64,000 nt of DNA from CALCKU01 sp964654665 (GCA_964654665.1 CAZZKV010000003.1:1-64000); one strand, 5' to 3'; positions 53,595 through 63,794 are shown, numbered from the stretch's first letter. A program made the numbers and translations. The notes: generated by a model from the sequence alone, not told the origin.

Positions 53595-55538
53595 TTATTT
53601 TGGTAAAGGGGCAACAGGACCAGCCAAACCGTCAGTTTTGGCCCCCAGTCCGCGTGGTTCAGGTTTATCTTTAACCGGGCAATAGGTTAAAACAACAGAG
53701 CCATCGGCTTTGGGGGTTTGTCCGGGTTGTAGAAAATCAAGCGATCCGTCAGGCCGCTTGGCCAAGATTAAATCCAGCTCTTCGCCGCGTGCTTCATAAA
53801 GATCGGACAGGCTATATTCTTCGGATAGACGGGTTGATCGAAACCGCCACCCGCCCCACCAGTCCCGGGTCAATGCATCAAAATTACGTCCGCGGGATGA
53901 TAATGTCCGCCCGCGCGAGGTAAAGGCAATGCCATCGGCATCATCATCATCAGCTTCTTGCCCGGCGACTTGGAAAACACGGTGACGGCCCAGCTCGGGA
54001 GCAAATTCAACACAGACAAGTGAGTTATAGGCCTCATTGGGCGTGGCCGCGATAAGATGGCTAAAGGCGCTGTGATCGAGACGGTAATCGGCATTTTCCG
54101 ATAGAACTTCGCCGTAAAATGTAGCATGGCCTTCGAGCCGGGCTCCGCGTAAACGCCGCCAATTTGTATCGGCCACCAAGACGCTGATATCCATATCTTT
54201 AAGCGCTTTGGCTAGCCCGAGTGACCAAGGGTTGGCACCGACAATCATAACGCCGTGTCCTCCGCCCGATGATAATTTTAGGGCTTTGGAGACGGGGCCA
54301 ATGCTGAAACCGGCACTAATCACTGTGGCAAAGACAAGGGCAAAGGCAAGAGGGACGAACATTGTACCATCCTCGCGGCCTAAGACTTCAAGCTCTGCTG
54401 CAAAGAGGCCAGCCACGGCCACGGCCACGACCCCGCGCGGGGCAATCCATGAAACCAGTAGGCTTTCGCGCCAGGATAAGCCGGACCATAATGTTGAAAA
54501 CATAACGGCAACTGGGCGCACAATAAACATCATAGCGAGCACAAAGGCGATGATTCTCCAATCGGTGACAAAGGTTTTTAAGACATCCGGCGTCAAAGTA
54601 GCAGTTAAAATAACAAAGACGCCAGAAACAAGGATAATGGCTATGTTTTCTTTAAACCGGCGCATTTCCACCATTGAAGCAAATTTTGTATTGGCCATGG
54701 TCATGCCCAGTGCCGTGACCGCTAAAAGACCGGTTTCATCGGCTAGATTATTGGCGAGAACATAAATCAGCAACACCCAGGCTAAAACAACAGGGGCTTT
54801 GAGATATTCGGGTATAGCGCCTTTTCTAAAGGCATAGGCGAGACCAAAGCCGGAAATGATGCCGACAACGCCGCCTAATAGGGCTGCAAAAGCCAATTTA
54901 CCAAAGACAAGATAGAGCGAGGCCTCGGTTTGGGCGAAGCGGATAAATTCATACCCGCCCACAGCAAATAGGGCACCGAGTGGGTCATTGACAATCCCTT
55001 CCCATTTTAAAACATTGGCGGGACGCGATGATAAATGGGCTTGGCGCAAAAGCGGCATTATAACGGTTGGTCCTGTGACAACGAATAATCCGCCAACCAT
55101 AGCGGCAAGGTCCCATTTCAGACCAACAATATAATGGGCCGCCCCGGCCCCGAGTAGCCATGCAATTGGGGCTGCAATAAACACCATGCGGCCAACGGCA
55201 TGAGAGGCATCGCCTAAATCTTTGAAGCGTAAATTAAGCCCGCCTTCGAACAGAATTATAGCCACAGCAATTCCGATCATTGGTCGATACACATCACCAA
55301 AATCCTCAACAGGGTTGAGCCGGAATAATTCGACATAATGGCGTATGCCATCAGGCAGACCAAATGTTAGAATCCAGCCTAGTAATGGGCCGAAGATTAA
55401 GCCGGCAATAGCCATCAGGACAATAGCTGGACGTTGTAGACGCCACGCTAACCATTGCGCGCCAATGCCCAATGTTCCAATCAATGCAATTTTAAAAGGC
55501 AGCATATTTACTGCGTGGTGTGCGATTTCAGCAGCCAT
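53595..55538 (-). CDS. CPA1-type cation:proton antiporter with TrkA-N domain
   Basis: A 647-residue protein: about 12 membrane segments of the Na+/H+ exchanger fold (residues 10-430) and then a cytoplasmic Rossmann domain of the TrkA-N/RCK kind (VMIVGANPWSLGLAKALKDM, VLVADTNWRRLRGARLEG, AFSHLIAATPNEAYNSLVC). The block LKWEGIVNDPLGALFAVGG carries the Asp pair of the ion site. The regulatory domain suggests gating by NAD(H) or another nucleotide. The gene before it, 48 bases away, is on the same strand. Confidence 0.9.
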   Translation of the reverse strand: MAAEIAHHAVNMLPFKIALIGTLGIGAQWLAWRLQRPAIVLMAIAGLIFGPLLGWILTFGLPDGIRHYVELFRLNPVEDFGDVYRPMIGIAVAIILFEGGLNLRFKDLGDASHAVGRMVFIAAPIAWLLGAGAAHYIVGLKWDLAAMVGGLFVVTGPTVIMPLLRQAHLSSRPANVLKWEGIVNDPLGALFAVGGYEFIRFAQTEASLYLVFGKLAFAALLGGVVGIISGFGLAYAFRKGAIPEYLKAPVVLAWVLLIYVLANNLADETGLLAVTALGMTMANTKFASMVEMRRFKENIAIILVSGVFVILTATLTPDVLKTFVTDWRIIAFVLAMMFIVRPVAVMFSTLWSGLSWRESLLVSWIAPRGVVAVAVAGLFAAELEVLGREDGTMFVPLAFALVFATVISAGFSIGPVSKALKLSSGGGHGVMIVGANPWSLGLAKALKDMDISVLVADTNWRRLRGARLEGHATFYGEVLSENADYRLDHSAFSHLIAATPNEAYNSLVCVEFAPELGRHRVFQVAGQEADDDDADGIAFTSRGRTLSSRGRNFDALTRDWWGGWRFRSTRLSEEYSLSDLYEARGEELDLILAKRPDGSLDFLQPGQTPKADGSVVLTYCPVKDKPEPRGLGAKTDGLAGPVAPLPK

Positions 55539-55586
55539 AGATGTCCATCATTCCCAATATTGATAGTTAAAGTGTGTTGTGCGTGC

Positions 55587-56114
55587 CTAGCTTGTGGCGC
55601 GCTGTATATCAAAGCCGATATCATTAGAGCCATAACTGCCATGATCATATTGATCAACGCGGTTTTCAAACCAGTTGAGAATATAATTATAAATTCCGCT
55701 GAATAAATCATTAAGTTCATCCTCTTTAGCGGGTAATGATAAAGTAACGGGATCATTTGCATCCAGCTGGACAAACATACGGTCACCTTCTTTGCGGCAG
55801 GTCATAATGACGCGCATATAATCATCATCGCCAGAGATACGGATGGCGAGACCAAAACTGAGCGGTTCGAGGGGCAGAAAGCCTTTGCCAGCTACGGAAA
55901 AGGCGGCTGACCCGTAATTTTGAGCTTGGAACGGGCCTTGGGGCGGAACCAGAAATACACATTGCTTCCCGCTATGGAGATACTGACAAAGCCCGTCGCG
56001 TATGGCCTCGGCAATAGACCGAATTTGGGCATAATTATCAAAGCTGCGTTCGCCGTAAACCCGCGCTGCGGCTTTGATTTTGTCAAGCGGAACAGTTTTG
56101 TCTTTTTGTGCCAT
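55587..56114 (-). CDS. Conserved-looking soluble protein of unknown function
   Basis: A 175-residue protein without a signal peptide or membrane segment. Notable stretches are KQCVFLVPPQGPFQAQNYGS, GKGFLPLEPLSFGLAIRIS, YMRVIMTCRKEGDRMFVQLD and the end IGFDIQRATS. It appears to be a single alpha/beta domain. I do not recognise the family. The ATG at 56114 is chosen because the 28 residues before it look non-coding. It is probably cotranscribed with the antiporter downstream. Confidence 0.65.
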   Translation of the reverse strand: MAQKDKTVPLDKIKAAARVYGERSFDNYAQIRSIAEAIRDGLCQYLHSGKQCVFLVPPQGPFQAQNYGSAAFSVAGKGFLPLEPLSFGLAIRISGDDDYMRVIMTCRKEGDRMFVQLDANDPVTLSLPAKEDELNDLFSGIYNYILNWFENRVDQYDHGSYGSNDIGFDIQRATS

Positions 56115-56294
56115 TGTCCGGGTCCATATCTTAAGGTTTGGGCGAAGCATCACGCCTGTCTCACAGGTAACATAGCCATAGTCGCCCTGTTGCGCCAAGC
56201 AAAATTAAAAGGGTTTTAACCATAAATACAGTGAGCTATCGTGTCTGGCATGGCCATTGCTTGGGTTTGTATAACTATATTGAAAGGCCCGGTC

Positions 56295-56885
56295 ATGAAA
56301 CATTTTCCTAAATGTGTTATAGCATTTATAGCGGTAACGTCTTTATCGGGCTGTGCCATGATCGGAAATATGTCCCAATCTTTATGGGGTGGCGCCCAAA
56401 GCTTTGGTCTTCAAACGCAAAAAAGTGTTTTATCTTTGCTGCGCCCTGCCCCGAAAACGGATTATGCGGATGCGAGCGGGAATGCCGCTGGTTATGTATT
56501 GACGGGATGGGATGATTCTGATGTTAATTATGGTGTTTTGGCCCGCCGCCACGATCTTGTGCGCTCTGTTATGCCTGCGCCTGCTCATGAAGATGCGCGC
56601 CAGTATTTTCAAACACCGGCCCCGCGTCCGCAGCCTTCTGTACAAAAAGAACCATCTATTGCGCCGGGCAGTGATATTGCATTTGTGAAAACCGATGGCC
56701 CGTCTCATATGGTCGATTGGCAAGGGTGTGAGCAGAGTAGCGGTGGAACCTTTATATCGAGTGCTGCTGGTTATCGCCTTAACCCGGATTTTGAAAATTG
56801 TATGCGCTCCCGCGGTTATAAACCAGAGTCGGAAATACATACTGAAGAGACACTTGCAGGGGCGCCCCATACAGCGGCGCCATAA
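56295..56885 (+). CDS. Putative lipoprotein of unknown function
   Basis: A 196-residue protein with a lipoprotein signal: short basic start, hydrophobic stretch and lipobox SLSGC near residue 20. The mature part is Pro/Ala-rich and contains a two-Cys pair in WQGCEQSSGGTF and FENCMRSRGYKP, which could form a disulfide. AAAGG lies seven bases before the ATG. No family recognised. It ends 56 bases before yciB on the same strand. Confidence 0.65.
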   Translation: MKHFPKCVIAFIAVTSLSGCAMIGNMSQSLWGGAQSFGLQTQKSVLSLLRPAPKTDYADASGNAAGYVLTGWDDSDVNYGVLARRHDLVRSVMPAPAHEDARQYFQTPAPRPQPSVQKEPSIAPGSDIAFVKTDGPSHMVDWQGCEQSSGGTFISSAAGYRLNPDFENCMRSRGYKPESEIHTEETLAGAPHTAAP

Positions 56886-56941
56886 GCCGGTCAGCGGGAA
56901 CACCAAAAGTCTTGCTAAATCTTTCGGGCTGGGGCAAAGCC

Positions 56942-57568
56942 ATGCGCATGAGCGACCCTGATATTGACAACAAAAATACCGTTAAAACTGAACCGGCCTC
57001 GCAAGGCTTGAAGTTTGTCCTTGAATCGGGGCCCGTTATTATTTTTGTTGTGCTTTATTTATATATGCGCCGGAGTAATCCTGACGGGGCCATTTATCCT
57101 GCCGCCGCTGTTTTCACAATTTTATCGATTATGGCGCTGGCGATATCTCGGATTAAATTTGGGAAATTCTCATTCCCTTTAGTTTTGGGCACCGTTGTTA
57201 TTACAGTGTCCGTGGGCCTGGCCTATATTTTTAGAAACCCGACATTTTTCTATATGAAACCAACAGTTATCAATGCTTTGTTTGGGGCTGCTGTTATAGG
57301 CGGCGTTTTTGCCCGTAAAAATGTGATTAAAATGTTGATGGGCGAAGCCTTTAGCCTCCCCGATAAAGCCTGGAACACCCTTGCGATACGGTGGGGTTTG
57401 TTTTTCTTTGCCTTGGCGATCGTCAATGAAATTGTCTGGCGTGGTTTTGACGAAGCATTTTGGGTGAAGTTCAAGATCTTCGGATTCATGCCATTGACGA
57501 TTGCTTTTACATTGTTGCAAATGCCCTTTATTTTGAAACATAGTTCAAAAACACCGCCCCAAACTTAG
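56942..57568 (+). CDS. yciB: Septation protein A (YciB/IspZ family)
   Basis: A 208-residue inner-membrane protein of the YciB/IspZ family, with five hydrophobic segments. Typical blocks are GPVIIFVVLYLY, FGKFSFPLVLGTVVITVSVG, DKAWNTLAIRWGLFFFALAI and NEIVWRGFDEAFWVKFKIFG. In E. coli the protein interacts with elongation and division machinery and supports envelope integrity. The ATG at 56942 has GGGGC upstream; an ATG two codons later is also possible. Confidence 0.92.
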   Translation: MRMSDPDIDNKNTVKTEPASQGLKFVLESGPVIIFVVLYLYMRRSNPDGAIYPAAAVFTILSIMALAISRIKFGKFSFPLVLGTVVITVSVGLAYIFRNPTFFYMKPTVINALFGAAVIGGVFARKNVIKMLMGEAFSLPDKAWNTLAIRWGLFFFALAIVNEIVWRGFDEAFWVKFKIFGFMPLTIAFTLLQMPFILKHSSKTPPQT

Positions 57569-57580
57569 TAAGATTCCAGG

Positions 57581-57967
57581 TTAATTGAATTGAAGCGGTA
57601 TCCAATGGGCACGGGCGATTGCGGTCAGGTCTTTTTCTTTAAAATGTTCATAATTGTCAGACAAGGCAATGGTTTCCATTTTTTCAAGAACAAGCTCGCG
57701 GTGCTCAAAATTATTGAGCTGCATAATATAGTGTAGCAGTTTTGTTTCGTGGTTATGCGACTTTACTATGGCTTCAATGGCATCACGATGTTGGATGAAC
57801 CAGTCTAAGACCGTTGCTTTTGTTATCGCTATATCAGAATCAGTTTTTTGATGAATATCCAGAATTGAGTCGATAAAACAATCGACTTCTTCTTTGTAAA
57901 TTTTTTTATCAATGATGACGGTTGCCGCCAATAATGTAAATATACTGTTCCACGAACCCGCTTGCAT
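57581..57967 (-). CDS. Small TerB-like helical protein
   Basis: A 128-residue all-helical protein without a signal peptide. FTLLAATVIIDKKIYKEEVD and LEKMETIALSDNYEHFKEKD resemble the two metal-binding repeat ends of the TerB (DjlA-like) fold, though the usual D-G is replaced. This is a weak call. GAGG precedes the ATG at 57967. It is convergent with yciB, 12 bases apart. Confidence 0.5.
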   Translation of the reverse strand: MQAGSWNSIFTLLAATVIIDKKIYKEEVDCFIDSILDIHQKTDSDIAITKATVLDWFIQHRDAIEAIVKSHNHETKLLHYIMQLNNFEHRELVLEKMETIALSDNYEHFKEKDLTAIARAHWIPLQFN

Positions 57968-58197
57968 TTCTTTGCCTCTTTTGGGTTTTGTTTTTATCCC
58001 ATTGGTTCGCCCTAATGGGCTGTCTCTGAATAGTAGATGAACTTTCATTTAAATCAATTTAAACAAGAGAAAAGGCAATTTTCAACTTTCGTTAAGTGTC
58101 TTTTTACTATAAGGTAATTTGATATATTGCTGTTTTTAAAAATAAGAGTAACGTATATAGGTTATAGAACTTTTCGGTCAGATTATAGGGACGAATC

Positions 58198-58467
58198 ATG
58201 ACAATAGAGCAAAGTGGGATGCTCGACCCGACTACCCCTTTTATGCGAGTTGAGGCTGTTCGCTGTGAAATCATACGCGATGGGATACGCGATGAATGTC
58301 AATCAGAGGCGGATGGGCATTTTTATCAATTATTAGCCATGCAAAAATTAGGTGTATTTGAACCTTTGACGGAAGAATATAGGGCGCTCAATGCCATGTT
58401 GACACAATTGGGGGCTGGCAAGAGGACTGCAGAGCTTGCATGGCGTTTATTTGCACAGTCTCTCTAG
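58198..58467 (+). CDS. Small protein upstream of aconitase, unknown function
   Basis: An 89-residue soluble protein, mostly helical, with two Cys near positions 23 and 35 (VEAVRCEIIRDGIRDECQSE). AGGGACG before the ATG supports translation. It ends about 60 bases before acnA on the same strand and may share its transcript. No family recognised. Confidence 0.6.
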   Translation: MTIEQSGMLDPTTPFMRVEAVRCEIIRDGIRDECQSEADGHFYQLLAMQKLGVFEPLTEEYRALNAMLTQLGAGKRTAELAWRLFAQSL

Positions 58468-58529
58468 CTTTTGAATTGAACCTTTTTCAAGCGGTGCTAT
58501 AAGCCCCTCATATTAAAGTGAGGATTATC

Positions 58530-61220
58530 ATGGCATCTTTGGACAGTTTCAATTGCGAACGCGAAATTAAAGTTCGCGGCGGTACTTATACCTATTATGA
58601 TTTGGGAGAGGCTGAAAAAAATGGATTAACCGGCATTTCGAAACTGCCCCGTTCTTTAAAGGTATTATTGGAAAACCTGTTGCGTCACGAAGACGGCAAT
58701 ACTGTCACCAAGGCTGATATTCAGGCGGTTGCTGACTGGCTTGAAACCAAAACATCGACCCATGAAATTGCTTATCGTCCGGCCCGTGTTCTCATGCAGG
58801 ACTTCACTGGCGTTCCGGCCGTGGTTGATCTGGCAGCAATGCGTGATGCAATGGTTAAGCTGGGCGGTGACGCCAAGGCGATTAATCCGCTCAACCCCGT
58901 TCACCTTGTTATCGACCATTCTGTTATGGTGGATTACTATGGAACGAAAACGGCCTTTAAGAAAAATGTCGAACGCGAATATGAACGCAATGGCGAGCGC
59001 TATGATTTTCTAAAATGGGGTCAGGAGGCTTTTGATAATTTTGCTGTTGTGCCGCCGGGAACGGGTATTTGCCATCAGGTTAATCTTGAAAACCTTGCCC
59101 AGACGGTTTGGACGAAAACGGAATCCGGTAAAACCTATGCTTTCCCGGATACGCTTGTTGGAACGGATTCGCATACAACAATGATTAATGGCCTCTCTGT
59201 TTTAGGCTGGGGTGTTGGCGGCATTGAAGCTGAAGCGGCGATGCTAGGCCAGCCGATCTCTATGTTGATCCCCGAAGTTGTTGGCTTTGAGTTGACTGGG
59301 AAATTACCCGAAGGGGCCACCGCAACAGACTTAGTGCTGCGCGTTGTGCAAATGTTACGTGAAAAAGGTGTTGTTGGGAAATTTGTCGAATTTTACGGTG
59401 AAGGCTTGGACCATCTCTCGTTGGAAGATCAAGCGACATTAGCCAATATGGCTCCAGAATATGGCGCAACATGCGGTTTTTTCCCGGTTGATGAAGATAC
59501 GCTGAAATATCTAAATGCGACAGGGCGCGATAAGCAGCGTATTGAATTGGTCGAAGCTTATGCCAAAGCCCAAGGGCTGTGGCGCGACAGGGCTACGCCA
59601 GAGTTTACGGACACAATCAGTCTAGATGTAACTACGGTCATGCCGGCGATTTCGGGCCCCAAACGCCCTCAAGACCGTTTTGATCTTAAAGGTGCGAACC
59701 GCACATTTGCTAAAATTCTAGGGAAAGATTTTGGCAAATCCCCAACGGCTGATAGCGCGGTACAGGTTAAAGGGCGAGACTTTAGCGTTGATCATGGTGA
59801 TGTCTTTATTGCGGCCATTACATCTTGTACCAATACATCCAATCCATCCGTGATGATGGCTGCGGGACTTGTCGCTCAAAAAGCCAATAAAGTAGGTTTG
59901 ACGGTTAAACCTTGGGTTAAGACATCGCTGGCGCCCGGTTCTCAGGTGGTGGGCGAATATTTGGAAAAATCCAAATTGCAAACAGAATTGAATCATCTGG
60001 GTTTTGACGTTGTCGGTTATGGCTGTACGACCTGTATTGGTAATTCAGGCCCATTGGCGCCGGAATTTGCCGAAGCTATTGCCGCAGGCGATTTAGTGTC
60101 TTGCTCGGTTCTGTCGGGTAACCGGAATTTCGAAGGCCGTATTGGCCCTGATATTAAAGCTAATTTCCTCGCCTCCCCGCCGTTGGTTGTGGCCTATGCT
60201 TTAGCTGGATCTCTGCACCATGATTTTGATGCAGACCCGCTGGGTGTTGATAAAAACGGAAATGATATTTACCTCAAAGATATTTGGCCGACATCAAAAG
60301 AAATTGCCGATGTTGTTCGCAAGGTGATTACACGGAAGATGTTTACAGAGCGCTATGCCGATGTCTTTAAGGGTGATCGTCAGTGGCAGAAAATTAAAGT
60401 AACAGGCGGAAAGACATATAATTGGGCTCCGGGATCGACTTATGTTCGGAACCCGCCCTATTTCGAGGGTATGACAACAACACCCGATCCGGTTGAGGAT
60501 GTTAAAAATGCTAATATTCTCGCACTGTTAGGTGATTCGATTACAACGGATCATATTTCGCCAGCTGGCGCGATTAAACATGATGGCCCCGCGGGTGATT
60601 ACCTCTCGGCGCATCAAGTTCCGAAAAACGAGTTTAATTCCTTTGGTTCGCGCCGGGGTAATCATGAAGTGATGATGCGTGGTACATTTGCCAATATTCG
60701 GATTAAGAACCAAATGGCCCCGGGAACAGAGGGCGGCGTTACCAAACATATTCCGTCTGGCGAGGTGATGAGTATTTTCGATGCTGCGCAAAAATACCAT
60801 GCAGAGAATACGGATTTGGTTGTCTTTGCTGGGAGTCTTTACGGCAATGGTTCATCGCGCGACTGGGCCGCAAAAGGCACAATTCTATTAGGCGTGAAAG
60901 CGGTTATTGCTGAAAGCTTCGAGCGTATTCACCGCTCTAATCTTATTGGTATGGGTGTCTTGCCGCTGGAGTTCCAAAAGGGCGATAGTTGGCAAAGCCT
61001 TGGGATGAAAGGTTCGGAAACGGTAAGCATTGCCAATATTGCCGATTTATCACCGCGCGGGACATTGGATGTGACAATTGATTTCCCGGATGGATCATCC
61101 AAGACCGTTACAGCCACGGTGCGGATTGATACGGATAATGAGCATGAATATTATAAAAACGGCGGTATTCTGCATTATGTTCTGCGCAATCTGGCCCGTG
61201 AAGCGGAAGCGGCTGAATAG
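58530..61220 (+). CDS. acnA: Aconitate hydratase A
   Basis: An 896-residue aconitase of the AcnA/IRP type, interconverting citrate and isocitrate in the TCA cycle. The [4Fe-4S] cysteines are in ITSCTNTSNPSVM and GYGCTTCIGNSGP; active-site blocks are GTDSHTTMINGLSVLGWGVG, SVLSGNRNFEGRI, GDSITTDHISPAG and GSLYGNGSSRDWAAKG. The ATG at 58530 is preceded by GAGG; four extra codons upstream are unlikely. A strong terminator follows. Confidence 0.98.
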   Translation: MASLDSFNCEREIKVRGGTYTYYDLGEAEKNGLTGISKLPRSLKVLLENLLRHEDGNTVTKADIQAVADWLETKTSTHEIAYRPARVLMQDFTGVPAVVDLAAMRDAMVKLGGDAKAINPLNPVHLVIDHSVMVDYYGTKTAFKKNVEREYERNGERYDFLKWGQEAFDNFAVVPPGTGICHQVNLENLAQTVWTKTESGKTYAFPDTLVGTDSHTTMINGLSVLGWGVGGIEAEAAMLGQPISMLIPEVVGFELTGKLPEGATATDLVLRVVQMLREKGVVGKFVEFYGEGLDHLSLEDQATLANMAPEYGATCGFFPVDEDTLKYLNATGRDKQRIELVEAYAKAQGLWRDRATPEFTDTISLDVTTVMPAISGPKRPQDRFDLKGANRTFAKILGKDFGKSPTADSAVQVKGRDFSVDHGDVFIAAITSCTNTSNPSVMMAAGLVAQKANKVGLTVKPWVKTSLAPGSQVVGEYLEKSKLQTELNHLGFDVVGYGCTTCIGNSGPLAPEFAEAIAAGDLVSCSVLSGNRNFEGRIGPDIKANFLASPPLVVAYALAGSLHHDFDADPLGVDKNGNDIYLKDIWPTSKEIADVVRKVITRKMFTERYADVFKGDRQWQKIKVTGGKTYNWAPGSTYVRNPPYFEGMTTTPDPVEDVKNANILALLGDSITTDHISPAGAIKHDGPAGDYLSAHQVPKNEFNSFGSRRGNHEVMMRGTFANIRIKNQMAPGTEGGVTKHIPSGEVMSIFDAAQKYHAENTDLVVFAGSLYGNGSSRDWAAKGTILLGVKAVIAESFERIHRSNLIGMGVLPLEFQKGDSWQSLGMKGSETVSIANIADLSPRGTLDVTIDFPDGSSKTVTATVRIDTDNEHEYYKNGGILHYVLRNLAREAEAAE

Positions 61221-61241
61221 AGATTTGTTATCTAATGTGTG

Positions 61242-61269
61242 AAAACCCTCGCTGTGCGAGGGTTTTTTT
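61242..61269. terminator. Rho-independent terminator of acnA
   Basis: AAAACCCTCGC (61242-61252), a TGT loop and GCGAGGGTTTT (61256-61266) make an 11-base perfect stem that runs into seven T. On the opposite strand it can also end the glycosyltransferase transcript, whose stop codon lies inside the T-run. Confidence 0.92.
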
Positions 61270-62860
61270 ACGGGCTAGGTTTTGGGGGTGGTAAACAAGC
61301 GCGCCCCGGTTTTTTAAGCTCCCATAATATATAAGACTTATTGGACCAAGTCGCACAAATATCGGTGCGGGTTTTGAGCAGCTCTGCCACAGAGGGACGG
61401 GTCCGGTGCACAAAATTGACGAATAACCCATCGGCGTCTAGTAAGGCATTAACCTGACCGGGGCGACGTACTCTTTGCGTTTTATGCGTTGCGGCGCGGC
61501 GCTGATCCAGCAGAACTGTCATGAGCCGAGGTTTCCATAAACCAACAAGCCGTTCGCCTTTCACAGCTGCAACATGGTCAGCCATGGCTTGGGTCTGGGG
61601 CGTAAAAAGGTAATTTTTGCGTTTTGGAAATGTATGATCTTTTTGAACTGTGTTCCATGATGTATAGGCTATGCAACCGGCTGCGGTGAGACCGAATAAC
61701 ATTCGTCCATATTTAAGCTTCCCTGCAATCCGTTCAGCACCTGAAAAGACATAAAATAGAAATAGGGGCAAAACGGGTATTAAATATCTGACCGGAATGG
61801 TTTTAAGAAAAAACAAGCCTATGAATCCTATATGGCCTAAAAATAACAGACGGTCTGGTGAGAGTATAGCGCTTACCTTATCGGGGTGTGGCCAGAGTGA
61901 TCGCGATCTTAAAAACCCAATGATCATTAACGGGAAAAGGGTTATCTGCAAAATTCCGATATTGGTTTTAAGCCCATTGGGTGCGATCCAGTGATAGATA
62001 GATTGAGACTGTATATATTTTGGCCATAGAAGATCGGGAATATGGGAAACATAAGAGAGCGTTGTGTGACCATATAATATTATAAATTGACGGAAGCGTT
62101 GAAAAATAGAGGCGTCTATTTTATCCCCCTGCCCTGATATATCCTTATATATAAGAATATTGGACCGCATTTCACTTGTCAGGCTTATGGCGATGTCCGT
62201 ACCAAGTGTTAGGCCCGCGCCAGCCAAAGCAACCCATAAATAGCGGAAGTTTTTGCGGGTTATAAATAGGATGGCAGCCGCACTATAGATGACGAGGCTT
62301 TCTATTCTAAAAATGGCAGGGAGTAATATAATTATGATGCAGAGATAGTTTTTAACTGAGGTTAATTTTTTTGTCTTGGTAGCCGCGATACTTAATCGAT
62401 CCATAGCCCATAAGGATGCGATAAATAGAAAAGCATAAGCTATATTGGGTTGCCCATCTTGCTGGAAAGAAAAAATATAGGCTGCAAACAAGCAAGCGGC
62501 AAAATAGGCCAAAGCTGTCATGCGGTTTTGAAATTGCGGTAAGAAGTATTGTAATGCTATAAGACAGCCCCCCGCCCATAGAATGCTATTCATAACGCCG
62601 ATAGGGAAAACGCCATCGCCAAAGAAAAGACTTATTGCGGCAAGAATGACAGGGTAACCGGGCAAAACGGCGGCGTGGGTTTCCATCAGGTGATCCCAAG
62701 TCCGGCCTTTTAAAAGGTTTTGGGCATGAATATAATATTGTCCGTAATCGCCATTGGTATTTTGATAATTTCCCAAGACCCAAAAAGCAGAGATTAAAAT
62801 ATAGCCAATGGCTAATCCCAGAGCGAGCGACTTTACGGGTAATTTATTTTGGTTCATCAT
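61268..62860 (-). CDS. GT-C type membrane glycosyltransferase (family 39-like)
   Basis: A 530-residue protein with ten or more hydrophobic segments. The first periplasmic loop has NTNGDYGQYYIHAQNLLKGR with the Asp that GT-C enzymes use for catalysis. The fold resembles the dolichyl/undecaprenyl-phosphate-mannose glycosyltransferases such as ArnT. It probably moves a sugar from a polyprenyl carrier to a lipid, glycan or protein in the periplasm. It overlaps the upstream GT2 gene by 17 bases, which likely makes that carrier-linked sugar. Confidence 0.8.
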   Translation of the reverse strand: MMNQNKLPVKSLALGLAIGYILISAFWVLGNYQNTNGDYGQYYIHAQNLLKGRTWDHLMETHAAVLPGYPVILAAISLFFGDGVFPIGVMNSILWAGGCLIALQYFLPQFQNRMTALAYFAACLFAAYIFSFQQDGQPNIAYAFLFIASLWAMDRLSIAATKTKKLTSVKNYLCIIIILLPAIFRIESLVIYSAAAILFITRKNFRYLWVALAGAGLTLGTDIAISLTSEMRSNILIYKDISGQGDKIDASIFQRFRQFIILYGHTTLSYVSHIPDLLWPKYIQSQSIYHWIAPNGLKTNIGILQITLFPLMIIGFLRSRSLWPHPDKVSAILSPDRLLFLGHIGFIGLFFLKTIPVRYLIPVLPLFLFYVFSGAERIAGKLKYGRMLFGLTAAGCIAYTSWNTVQKDHTFPKRKNYLFTPQTQAMADHVAAVKGERLVGLWKPRLMTVLLDQRRAATHKTQRVRRPGQVNALLDADGLFVNFVHRTRPSVAELLKTRTDICATWSNKSYILWELKKPGRACLPPPKPSP

Positions 62861-63794
62861 TGACGTCGAATAGAAAAAAAGAGGTCAACATATTCACGCC
62901 TAAAATAGCCAGTAGAGCCGGAATTATAACGGTTCCAAATGGCGCGGGAATGCCTGTGTTTATAGAGGCCAGCCACGGGGGAATCCCGAAAACAAGGGAG
63001 AATATAATAAATAAAAGCCCGATAGAGAGATATATTGCGGGCAGAGAAAAATGCATAATAAAATGGCGCACCCAAATCCGGCGGAAAAAATTCCTAATAT
63101 TCCCGACTGTAAAGCTAAATAACTCTCGGCGTAATTTTAAATCACTCTCCTCACCTCTATAGCGTATATGTATGGGAATATCGCTAACGATGCTGCGTTG
63201 GAGATTAAGGTGATGCAAAATATCACTTTCAAAAAAATAGCGTTTGGCAATTTTATCTCGAGGCAAGGTCTCGAAAGCTGCCCGCGTAATAGCGACGAAT
63301 CCGTTAGTCGGATCCGTTATCGAATAATAACCGGACGCAAATTTATTGGTAAAAGACAATATGGCGTTTAAAAAAATTCTGAGCCGCGGCATATCTTTTA
63401 AATCAGATGGGCGCAGAAAACGGGACCCTTTGGTGTAATCCGCGCGTCCTTGTGTCAACGGAATGATAAGGGCATCGATATAAGCGGGGTCATGTTGGTC
63501 ATCACTGTCCATTTTAAGGGCAATATCAGCGCCCAGGTCGAACGCTTTGGTAAAGCCGGTCAAGCTGGCGGCGCCAACGCCTTGATTTTCGGGATGATGT
63601 ATTACTGTTATCCGCGTATCGGTAATGGTTTTGGAGACATGCGTACCGGTTTTTTGGGGACAACCATCATCGACAATAATGATATGGGTAATGGTTTCTG
63701 GAAGGCCTTTTATGACGGCGTCTATTGTGCCAACAGCCTTATAGCTGGGAATTACAACTGCAAGATTAGGTAAGGTATCATTATAACGTCGCAC
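62844..63794 (-). CDS. Family 2 glycosyltransferase (polyprenyl-phosphate type)
   Basis: A 316-residue enzyme with a GT-A domain and two C-terminal membrane helices. The nucleotide-sugar site is VVIPSYKAVGTIDAV and IIIVDDGCPQKT; the metal site is LKMDSDDQHDPAYI; the acceptor region has DPTNGFVAITRAAFE. The layout matches polyprenyl-phosphate sugar synthases. Paired with the GT-C gene downstream it suggests a lipid-carrier glycosylation step. Confidence 0.87.
   Translation of the reverse strand: MRRYNDTLPNLAVVIPSYKAVGTIDAVIKGLPETITHIIIVDDGCPQKTGTHVSKTITDTRITVIHHPENQGVGAASLTGFTKAFDLGADIALKMDSDDQHDPAYIDALIIPLTQGRADYTKGSRFLRPSDLKDMPRLRIFLNAILSFTNKFASGYYSITDPTNGFVAITRAAFETLPRDKIAKRYFFESDILHHLNLQRSIVSDIPIHIRYRGEESDLKLRRELFSFTVGNIRNFFRRIWVRHFIMHFSLPAIYLSIGLLFIIFSLVFGIPPWLASINTGIPAPFGTVIIPALLAILGVNMLTSFFLFDVNDEPK

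Noticed and set aside
54208..54765. 185-codon antisense frame inside the CPA1 antiporter gene
   Set aside because: Low-complexity Thr/Ala/Lys composition typical of a reversed membrane-protein gene.
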